Notes under the pieces: generated by a model
What the model saw: the letters and a program-made list of their open reading frames with translations, nothing else
Databases searched by the model: none
What the model was told of the DNA's origin: nothing
NCBI GenBank assembly: GCA_027011725.1
Contig: JALUZQ010000239.1
Location: 1 to 6,119, forward strand
From: Sulfurimonas sp.
Lineage (GTDB): Bacteria; Campylobacterota; Campylobacteria; Campylobacterales; Sulfurimonadaceae
Length of the DNA stretch: 6,119 bases
Direction: 5' to 3'
Translations under genes and position numbers: made by a program
Shown here: piece after piece, positions 1 to 4,939 of the stretch
Numbering within the stretch: position 1 is the stretch's first letter
Layout of the letters: each line of letters begins with the position of its first letter

Positions 1-47
1 TAATTATTCTATTTGAAATGTTAAGACTTTATTAATTTTTTATCACA

Positions 48-53
48 TATAAT
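48..53 (+). promoter_or_regulatory. Predicted sigma-70 -10 box for the FadL-type gene
   Basis: A perfect TATAAT lies 60 nt upstream of the ATG at 114, in very AT-rich DNA. I see no clear -35 hexamer at the usual spacing; weak -35 boxes are common in Campylobacterota promoters. Transcription would start near 59-61, giving a leader of about 53 nt that contains two inverted repeats (67-80 and 82-93). The box is seen directly; its use as a promoter is inference. Confidence 0.6.
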
Positions 54-66
54 ACAAGCAATCGAA

Positions 67-80
67 ATAGCTTTTGCTAT
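67..80 (+). repeat. Small hairpin in the leader of the outer-membrane channel gene
   Basis: ATAGC and GCTAT are exact inverted repeats around a TTTT loop. The five-pair stem would form early in the leader transcript, just after the predicted start site. It is followed at once by a second palindrome at 82-93. It has no long U-tract and so is not a good terminator. It could stabilise the mRNA or be a protein-binding site, or it may be chance in AT-rich DNA. Confidence 0.35.
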
Positions 81-81
81 C

Positions 82-93
82 TCAAAATTTTGA
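82..93. repeat. 12-bp perfect palindrome just upstream of the Shine-Dalgarno
   Basis: TCAAAATTTTGA is a perfect 12-bp palindrome ending 10 nt before the AGGAG at 104-108. As DNA it could bind a dimeric regulator. As RNA it would need a loop made from its own centre and would be weak. No regulator gene is present here to link to it. Confidence 0.3.
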
Positions 94-113
94 TAATGCT
101 CTGAGGAGAGAAA

Positions 114-1481
114 ATGAAAAAAACGATTAAATTAGCAGTAGTAGCTGCTTTAGCTTTAGGTGCAACTTCTGCATTCGCAACAAATGGTGATACGTTAATA
201 GGTCTTGGTGCAAAATCTCGTGGTATGGCGGGTACTGGTATTGGTATTAATCACGGTGCGGAGTCTGCACTTTCGAATCCTGCTTTCATCAATGAATCTG
301 AAGTCTCTTTTGGTGGTTCTGTATTTATGCCAAATGTTTCTATGAAAAATGAAGCTACAACTCCAGATGGACAAGGCGGTATGCAAACTACAGGAACAAA
401 ATATGCAGATAGTGCAGCAGATTTATCTGTTATTCCTGAAGTTGCAATTGCTATAAAAGTTAATGATAACTTTTCATGGGGTGTAGGTATGTATGGTGTT
501 GCTGGTATGGGTGTTGATTACCGTGATGACAATGCAGTAATTGCTAATGGTCAATATAGAGGTACTGAGAGTGGTACGAACCAAATGTTGACTAACTTAC
601 AACTTATGAGATTTGCTCTTCCTTTAGCATATCATGTAAATAACTTTAGTTTCGCTGTATCTCCAATTTTACAATATGGTTCTCTTGATATTGCATATAA
701 TGCAGGACAATCATACCAAGATGCACAAGGTACTAGCCACAACACTATGACAGGCCGTGGTGTATCTCAAGATTTTGGTTTTGGATATAACATCGGTTTA
801 ACATATGAGATTGCAGGTGTTACATTGGGTGCTATTTATACATCTTCTATTGATATGAAATATGATCACCAAATCTCAGAAGCTACTAAACAATTTGGTC
901 TAAATCAAGGACAAGGTCTAGGTGACAACTTAGAACAACCAGCAGAGATTGGTGTTGGTGCTTCATATAAAATCGGTGCTAGTACAATTGCATTGGATTA
1001 CAAGCAAATTCAATGGGGCAGCGCTAAAGGATACAAAGACTTTAAATGGGAAGATCAAAGTGTAATTGCTGTCGGTTATCAGTATGATGGAAAAGGATGG
1101 GCTCTTCGTGCAGGTTATAACTATGCTTCAAATCCTATCCAAGAACAAAAAGCTGCTAGTATGGCAACAGACTATGATGGCGCTGTAATCAACTACTTCA
1201 ATGCTGCTGGTTTCCCAGCAACTACTGAATCACATATTGCACTCGGTGGATCTTACCAAGTGAGTGAAATGATTGGTGTAGATGTAGCATATACTTATGC
1301 TCCTGAAGTAACTGAAAGCTATGATACTAGTGCTTTAACTCAAGCACAAGTTTATGGAGGTGCACTTGCAGGTGGTGCTACACAACAACAAGCAGGACAA
1401 GCTGCTGCTGCTAGTAGTTCAGAAGCAACTGTAAAACACTCTCAACAAGTTGTTTCAATTGCTATGACAATGAAATTCTAA
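114..1481 (+). CDS. FadL/OmpP1-family outer-membrane transport protein
   Basis: Predicted 455-residue outer-membrane beta-barrel of the FadL/OmpP1 type, a family that lets hydrophobic molecules such as long-chain fatty acids or aromatic hydrocarbons across the outer membrane; the substrate here cannot be told. Residues 1-22 are a clear Sec signal peptide: a KK-containing n-region, a hydrophobic core, and an AFA cleavage site before Thr23. The mature N-terminus carries the family pattern of a Gly-rich segment (LGAKSRGMAGTG) followed by ALSNPAFI at about residues 52-59, matching the conserved NPA region. The remainder is alternating, Gly/Tyr-rich strands, and the protein ends in Phe after an alternating hydrophobic strand, the usual signal for BAM assembly. 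Residues about 407-439 form an Ala/Gln/Gly/Ser-rich stretch, probably a surface loop. AGGAG at 104-108 is 5 nt from the ATG and fixes the start. It is a one-gene unit with its own promoter and terminator. Confidence 0.88.
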   Translation: MKKTIKLAVVAALALGATSAFATNGDTLIGLGAKSRGMAGTGIGINHGAESALSNPAFINESEVSFGGSVFMPNVSMKNEATTPDGQGGMQTTGTKYADSAADLSVIPEVAIAIKVNDNFSWGVGMYGVAGMGVDYRDDNAVIANGQYRGTESGTNQMLTNLQLMRFALPLAYHVNNFSFAVSPILQYGSLDIAYNAGQSYQDAQGTSHNTMTGRGVSQDFGFGYNIGLTYEIAGVTLGAIYTSSIDMKYDHQISEATKQFGLNQGQGLGDNLEQPAEIGVGASYKIGASTIALDYKQIQWGSAKGYKDFKWEDQSVIAVGYQYDGKGWALRAGYNYASNPIQEQKAASMATDYDGAVINYFNAAGFPATTESHIALGGSYQVSEMIGVDVAYTYAPEVTESYDTSALTQAQVYGGALAGGATQQQAGQAAAASSSEATVKHSQQVVSIAMTMKF

Positions 1482-1519
1482 TTTATTATTAGAATAATTA
1501 AGAAATTCTCCTTTCTTTC

Positions 1520-1543
1520 ATACCGCCTTTTGGCGGTATTTTT
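1520..1543 (+). terminator. Intrinsic terminator of the FadL-type gene
   Basis: An eight-pair perfect stem, ATACCGCC with GGCGGTAT, closes a TTTT loop and runs straight into five T residues (1539-1543). It is 38 nt after the stop codon at 1479-1481. On the opposite strand the stem is followed by purine-rich sequence, so it should work only for the + strand and not for purM reading the other way. Confidence 0.93.
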
Positions 1544-1670
1544 ACACTAAAATTTTTTCATAGATATCTTCTTTTTAAAAACGGTTAGCTTATTTTATGA
1601 TATTTATGTATTTGTAAACGCAGTGATTACGTTTGAGTGGGGAAAATATTTGAGTCTTGATGTGGTGTGG
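1544..1670. other. Non-coding spacer between convergent genes
   Basis: This AT-rich stretch separates the FadL-type terminator from the 3' end of purM. I find no open reading frame with a ribosome site on either strand and no strong terminator for purM. The only structure is a weak inverted repeat, AAACG and CGTTT, separated by 9 nt around 1616-1634. It is best read as ordinary spacer. Confidence 0.6.
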
Positions 1671-1691
1671 AAAGAGGAGAAGTTCCTCTTT
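1671..1691 (-). repeat. Hairpin overlapping the purM stop codon
   Basis: AAAGAGGA (1671-1678) and TCCTCTTT (1684-1691) are perfect eight-base inverted repeats with a 5-nt loop, so the stem covers the last bases of purM including two bases of its TAA. Neither strand has a T-tract after it, so it is not a standard intrinsic terminator. It may protect the 3' end of the purM message or mark a factor-dependent stop. The inverted repeat is seen; the role is inference. Confidence 0.5.
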
Positions 1692-2688
1692 ATACCATTT
1701 TAGCTTCGCGTGTGCCTTCTTTTATCTCACCAATTAGGTAAGAACCTTCTGCTGTTTCAAGTACTTTTGAAACATTTTCTTCTTCAACAACAAGTATCAT
1801 ACCGACACCCATGTTAAATGCTCTAAACATCTCATCGCGGTCTACATGCTCACTCATAAGCTCAAAGATAGGTAATACTTTTATGGCATCTTTTTGTACC
1901 TCTGCCATTAAGTTTTCAGGAAGTACACGAGGAAGGTTTTCTACTATGCCACCACCTGTGATATGCGCCATGGCTACTATCTCATTTTTGAGTGCTTTAA
2001 AGGTTTTTACATAGATATTTGTTGGTGTTAAAAGTGTCTCTATAAGTGGTTTTCCATTGAAATCATCTTCAAAGTTCATTTCCATCTTTTCAAAGAGTAC
2101 TTTACGTGCAAGAGAGAAACCATTTGAGTGTAGTCCTGAACTTGGAAGTGCTATGAGCTTGTGTCCAGCACGTACCAGAGAGACTCTGTCCATTTCAGAC
2201 TTCTCTGCAACACCTACTGCAAAACCTGCGAGGTCATAATCATCTTCAGAGTACATTCCCGGCATCTCAGCAGTCTCTCCACCTATGAGTGCACACTCAC
2301 TGCGTTTACAACCCTCTGCTATGCCTGCGACGACATTAGTTGCTACATTTACATCAAGTTTACCAGTAGCGTAGTAGTCTAAAAAGAATGATGGTGTACC
2401 AAAGTTACAAATGAGGTCATTTACACACATTGCAACAAGGTCAATGCCTACAGTGTTGTGAATACCGCTGTCTATTGCGAGTTTAAGCTTTGTGCCAACT
2501 CCATCAGTCGCAGCAAGCATTACGGGTTCATTAAATCCTTTTGGAAGCTCAAATGCACCGGCAAATGAGCCTATGCCACCTAACACACCCGGAACTTTTG
2601 TACTTTTTACTAAAGGTTTAATATTCTCTACAAAACTGTTTCCAGCATCAATATCTACACCTGCGTCTTTATAACTAATTTGGCTCAT
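1690..2688 (-). CDS. purM: Phosphoribosylformylglycinamidine cyclo-ligase (AIR synthetase)
   Basis: Cytosolic enzyme of de novo purine synthesis: it closes the imidazole ring, turning FGAM plus ATP into AIR. The 332-residue protein is close to the usual length of bacterial PurM and appears complete. Hallmarks in order: the N-terminal SYKDAGVDIDAGN segment, the Gly-rich GVLGGIGSFAG (34-44), TDGVGTKLKLA (61-71) of the ATP-binding part, GGETAEMPGMY (136-146), LHSNGFSL (186-193), HITGGG (242-247) and FNMGVGM (291-297), all typical of the PurM/PurL/SelD/HypE fold. The start is fixed by GGAG (2695-2698) 6 nt upstream. Its start codon is only 3 nt after the stop of the small DUF2892-type gene, and the ribosome site overlaps that gene's 3' end, so the two are co-transcribed and probably coupled. 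A hairpin lies over the stop codon. I see no purine-repressor site or riboswitch upstream. Confidence 0.97.
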   Translation of the reverse strand: MSQISYKDAGVDIDAGNSFVENIKPLVKSTKVPGVLGGIGSFAGAFELPKGFNEPVMLAATDGVGTKLKLAIDSGIHNTVGIDLVAMCVNDLICNFGTPSFFLDYYATGKLDVNVATNVVAGIAEGCKRSECALIGGETAEMPGMYSEDDYDLAGFAVGVAEKSEMDRVSLVRAGHKLIALPSSGLHSNGFSLARKVLFEKMEMNFEDDFNGKPLIETLLTPTNIYVKTFKALKNEIVAMAHITGGGIVENLPRVLPENLMAEVQKDAIKVLPIFELMSEHVDRDEMFRAFNMGVGMILVVEEENVSKVLETAEGSYLIGEIKEGTREAKMV

Positions 2689-2691
2689 TAT

Positions 2692-2889
2692 TTACTCCGT
2701 ATCTTGCGGTAAATCGCATTTCTTTGTAATGATACAAAGTGGACAGAAATTCACTATTCCTGCGATAAGAGGAATAACACCTAAGTAGAACCAGTAGATA
2801 CCAGTTATAACACCAGTTACAATGAGTGCAAGTCCCACGACAATGCGTACAACTCTACATACTTTTCTTATTTTATTGACATCCATCAT
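2692..2889 (-). CDS. Small DUF2892-type inner-membrane protein
   Basis: A 65-residue protein that resembles the DUF2892 family (the YgaP-like transmembrane domain), whose function is largely unknown. Family features are a basic N-terminus (NKIRKVCRVVR), then two hydrophobic segments at about 13-32 and 33-49, with the IPLIAGIVNFCPLC segment matching the family's conserved PL..G...FCP region. Both segments should cross the inner membrane. Unlike the common version, which has a Tyr after CPL, this one reads CPLC (Cys49, Cys52) and adds Cys58 in a TKKCD tail; Cys11 is also present. The start is ambiguous between two adjacent ATGs (2887-2889 and 2884-2886). The upstream AAAGG (about 2893-2897) is slightly better spaced for the second. 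It is the first gene of a unit with purM, which starts 3 nt after it; no functional tie to purine synthesis is evident, and the pairing may only reflect compact gene packing. Confidence 0.8.
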   Translation of the reverse strand: MMDVNKIRKVCRVVRIVVGLALIVTGVITGIYWFYLGVIPLIAGIVNFCPLCIITKKCDLPQDTE

Positions 2890-2909
2890 ATACCTTTAAA
2901 CTTTTCGTA

Positions 2910-2915
2910 ATTATA
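2910..2915 (-). promoter_or_regulatory. Predicted -10 box for the DUF2892-purM unit
   Basis: On the - strand this reads TATAAT, about 20 nt upstream of the small membrane-protein start, implying a very short leader of about 15 nt. The region 17 nt further upstream (2933-2938, GATTAA on the - strand) is only a weak -35. The box lies 32 nt from the opposite-facing -10 at 2948-2953, so the two promoters share the sequence between them. Confidence 0.6.
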
Positions 2916-2919
2916 TCAA

Positions 2920-2929
2920 TACTTAAGTA
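2920..2929. repeat. 10-bp palindrome between divergent promoters
   Basis: TACTTAAGTA is a perfect palindrome between the two divergent -10 boxes, where the -35 regions of both promoters would lie. Its position would suit an operator controlling both units, but a 10-bp palindrome in AT-rich DNA can easily be chance and no second copy was noticed. Confidence 0.25.
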
Positions 2930-2944
2930 AAATTAATCCTAATA

Positions 2945-2953
2945 TGCTAAAAT
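2945..2953 (+). promoter_or_regulatory. Predicted extended -10 promoter for the speE-like/coaE/dapF unit
   Basis: The sequence TGCTAAAAT is an extended -10 (TGn followed by TAAAAT), 29 nt upstream of the preferred start at 2983. An extended -10 compensates for the lack of a clear -35. Transcription would start near 2960, giving a leader of about 23 nt, just long enough to hold the ribosome site at 2968-2973. It is the only likely promoter seen for the three downstream genes. Confidence 0.6.
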
Positions 2954-2967
2954 CGCTTTCAATAATT

Positions 2968-2973
2968 AAAGGA
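2968..2973 (+). promoter_or_regulatory. Ribosome binding site that decides the start at 2983
   Basis: AAAGGA ends 9 nt before the ATG at 2983. A longer reading from the in-frame ATG at 2944 would add 13 residues, but that codon overlaps the predicted -10 box, would precede the transcription start, has no ribosome site, and adds sequence not typical of the family. The 2983 start is therefore preferred. Confidence 0.75.
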
Positions 2974-2982
2974 ATTTATACT

Positions 2983-3531
2983 ATGAAAGAATTTATCTAT
3001 AATGAGATGATGGTACATGTGCCACTTTGTACACATAAAGAGCCAAAAAATGTACTTATAATCAGTTCAAACGCAGCGGGTTTTGTTGCAGAGGTACAAA
3101 AGTATATGGAAGATATCAGCTGTGATGTTATCTCTGCTGAGATGGGTCTGCTTCGTGAGGTTGAAGATAACAAATATGATGTTGTTATTTCTGAACTTGA
3201 GAATGACGCGGCAGTACTTGCACACATAAATCGTGTGCTGAACGAAGAGGGACTATGTGTTGTGAATCACCCACCTCTTGATGAAGTGGATGAGAATAAG
3301 AAGATTATGCAAATTCTTGGAAAATATGCGAAAATCGTCATGCCGTATAACCTTGGAAACTGTACAACTGCACTCTTAGCATCAAAAGAGTACCATCCTA
3401 CGGCGGACATCATTTTAAATCGTGCTGATTTACTTGATGGTCTTGAGTATTATAACTCTGATGTACATCCTGCTGCGTTTGCAATGGGAAATTACATCAA
3501 AAAAGAGTATTTGGGCATCATTAAAAACTAA
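2983..3531 (+). CDS. Degenerate, N-terminally short spermidine-synthase-like protein
   Basis: A 182-residue protein related to spermidine/spermine synthase (SpeE), which moves an aminopropyl group from decarboxylated SAM to putrescine. It opens with KEFIYNEMMVHVPLCTHKEP, very close to the family segment DEFIYHEMMVHVPL..H..P that leads into the Rossmann-like domain, and ends with LEYYNSDVHPAAFAM (154-168), matching the C-terminal YYn..iH.aaFalP motif. Between them the active site is eroded: the cofactor loop GGGDGG is replaced by SSNAAG (28-33), and the catalytic DSTDP-type motif after YDVVI is replaced by SELEND (70-75). The N-terminal beta domain (roughly 70 residues in full SpeE) is absent, and the DNA upstream is a promoter rather than a broken piece of it. 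It is probably not a working synthase; a regulatory, scaffolding or different binding role is possible. It is first in a unit with coaE, overlapping it by 1 nt. H. pylori, as I recall, has speE next to coaE. Confidence 0.75.
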   Translation: MKEFIYNEMMVHVPLCTHKEPKNVLIISSNAAGFVAEVQKYMEDISCDVISAEMGLLREVEDNKYDVVISELENDAAVLAHINRVLNEEGLCVVNHPPLDEVDENKKIMQILGKYAKIVMPYNLGNCTTALLASKEYHPTADIILNRADLLDGLEYYNSDVHPAAFAMGNYIKKEYLGIIKN

Positions 3532-4130
3532 TGGCGTATGAGTACGCTATAGCCCTTACCGGATCCATCGCAACTGGTAAAAGTACTGTTGCTTCGCTTC
3601 TAGCACTTAATGGCATGCGGGTCATTGATGCAGATACCATTTCGCATGAGATACTCGATGCTTCCGCTGAGTGGGTTGCAGAGACTTTCGGTGAAGAGTA
3701 TCTACAAAACTCTTCAAAAGTAAACCGCCCGAAACTTGGAGAGTATATCTTTTCTCATGCTGATGCAAAAAGTACTTTAGAAGCTTATCTGCATCCAAAA
3801 ATAAAAGCTGAGATAGAAAAACGCAGCGAAAAACAAGACAGTTTCAAATTTCCTTATCTTATTGATATTCCGCTATTTTTTGAAAATGGTAACTATGACA
3901 TTAAAGAGAGTGTAGTGGTTTATACTCCAAAAGAGATTCAACTTGAACGCTTTATGAAACGCAACGGCTATTCAAAAGAAGAATCTCTTAAGCGCATTGC
4001 TTCACAGCTGCCGATTGATGAGAAAAAAGAGCGTGCGACATGGGTCATAGACAACTCAAAGAATCTCAAACATCTTCAAAACGAAGTAGAGCAGTTTGTA
4101 GAGAAAATTAAAATGATATACAAGAAGTAG
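3531..4130 (+). CDS. coaE: Dephospho-CoA kinase
   Basis: Cytosolic P-loop kinase for the last step of coenzyme A synthesis: ATP phosphorylates the ribose 3'-hydroxyl of dephospho-CoA. The 199-residue length is normal. The Walker A motif GSIATGKST is at 11-19, followed by RVIDADTISHEIL (30-42), where the family has its conserved DAD, then LHPKI (87-91), LIDIPLFFE (110-118) matching the family's D(I/V)PLL(F/Y)E, a lid-like segment RFMKRNGYSKEESLKRI (140-156) with its RN..s.e....Ri pattern, and VIDN (172-175). The A of its ATG is the last base of the previous gene's TAA, and no Shine-Dalgarno is visible in the preceding 15 nt, so translation probably depends on re-initiation by ribosomes finishing the upstream gene. 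The next gene, dapF, follows after 10 nt. Nothing looks damaged. Confidence 0.96.
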   Translation: MAYEYAIALTGSIATGKSTVASLLALNGMRVIDADTISHEILDASAEWVAETFGEEYLQNSSKVNRPKLGEYIFSHADAKSTLEAYLHPKIKAEIEKRSEKQDSFKFPYLIDIPLFFENGNYDIKESVVVYTPKEIQLERFMKRNGYSKEESLKRIASQLPIDEKKERATWVIDNSKNLKHLQNEVEQFVEKIKMIYKK

Positions 4131-4140
4131 AGGAGTAAAC

Positions 4141-4914
4141 ATGCGCGTAGCAAAATATAGTGCGAATGGGAATGATTTTGTTATTTTTGACTCTGATGTA
4201 AAAGAGGATAGAACTGAACTTGCAAAAACTTTGTGTCACCGTCAAGATGGCGTAGGGGCTGATGGGCTTATAGTAGTGCTTTGTAATGAGAAAAAAGCCG
4301 GTGAGTATGATTTTGAGTGGCAGTTTTATAACTCAGACGGCTCACATGCAGACATGTGTGGCAATGGAAGCCGTGCTTGTGCGCATTATGCGTTTAACAA
4401 CGCAATTGCTCCAGCGAGTATGAAGTTTCTTACCGGTGCAGGTGTTATTGCTGCAAAAGTGGAAGAGAATACTCCTAAAAGCGGTATGGTTGAGAGTGAA
4501 CTTACTCCTCCCCAAATATTAGAGCAAAACATTGCGTTTAACGGGCATACTTGGTGGCTTATAAATACCGGGGTACCCCATCTTGTGCGTTATAGTGAAA
4601 ATATCGATGAGTTTGACATCGAAGAGGCACGTGAGCTGCGTTATGTCTACAATGCCAATGTCAATGTGATGCATATTACAAAAGATGGAAATCTTCGTGT
4701 GCGTACCTATGAACGTGGTGTAGAAGATGAGACTTTAGCGTGTGGAACGGGGATGTCTGCTTGTTTTTACAGAGCATTTCAAGAAGGAAAAGTAAAGAAC
4801 AACATTGAAGTTTATCCTACAAGTGGTGATACGCTTTACCTTGGTTACAATGGTGAGACGATTACTTTTAAGGGAAGAGTGAAAAAGACTTTTGAAACAG
4901 AGTGGGACGTTTAG
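4141..4914 (+). CDS. dapF: Diaminopimelate epimerase
   Basis: PLP-independent racemase that turns LL- into meso-diaminopimelate, the precursor of lysine and the cross-linking residue of Gram-negative peptidoglycan; cytosolic. The 257-residue protein has both halves of the pseudo-symmetric fold and both catalytic cysteines: Cys73 in DMCGNGSRA (71-79) and Cys201 in TLACGTGMSA (198-207). Other family motifs are KYSANGNDF (5-13, substrate Asn), RQDGVGADGL (34-43), FYNSDGS (62-68), NTGVPHLV (142-149) and YERGVEDETLACG (190-202). The start is set by AGGAG (4131-4135), 5 nt from the ATG and immediately after the coaE stop. It is last in the unit and faces prfA across 10 nt, with a hairpin at 4915-4939 as probable end signal. 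Confidence 0.97.
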   Translation: MRVAKYSANGNDFVIFDSDVKEDRTELAKTLCHRQDGVGADGLIVVLCNEKKAGEYDFEWQFYNSDGSHADMCGNGSRACAHYAFNNAIAPASMKFLTGAGVIAAKVEENTPKSGMVESELTPPQILEQNIAFNGHTWWLINTGVPHLVRYSENIDEFDIEEARELRYVYNANVNVMHITKDGNLRVRTYERGVEDETLACGTGMSACFYRAFQEGKVKNNIEVYPTSGDTLYLGYNGETITFKGRVKKTFETEWDV

Positions 4915-4939
4915 GCAGTCTGGATTATAATCCAGCTGC
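4915..4939 (+). terminator. Hairpin between convergent dapF and prfA, possible terminator
   Basis: GCAG (4915-4918) and CTGC (4936-4939) flank a perfect 16-bp palindrome at 4920-4935, CTGGATTATAATCCAG. With one bulged T (4919) this forms a ten-pair stem with a TATA loop, starting at the base after the dapF stop codon and covering the last codons and stop of prfA. On the + strand it is followed by TT, then CAACAA, then five T (4948-4952), an interrupted U-tract; on the - strand there is none. It is therefore a plausible but imperfect terminator for dapF and a 3'-end structure for the prfA message. Confidence 0.55.

Noticed and set aside
195..386. A 63-codon - strand frame inside the outer-membrane channel gene
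   Set aside because: It is antisense to the conserved N-terminal region of the FadL-type protein and has no promoter or ribosome site.
1616..1634. AAACG/CGTTT inverted repeat as a terminator for purM
   Set aside because: The stem is only five pairs with a 9-nt loop and is not followed by a T-tract on the - strand.
1674..1692. A strong GAGGAG ribosome-site-like sequence on the + strand
   Set aside because: No ATG, GTG or TTG follows at a usable distance; it is one arm of the inverted repeat at the purM stop codon.
1811..2674. Several open frames of 60-73 codons on the + strand opposite purM
   Set aside because: They lie opposite a clear purM, lack ribosome sites, and their products resemble no family; they reflect codon bias of purM read backwards.
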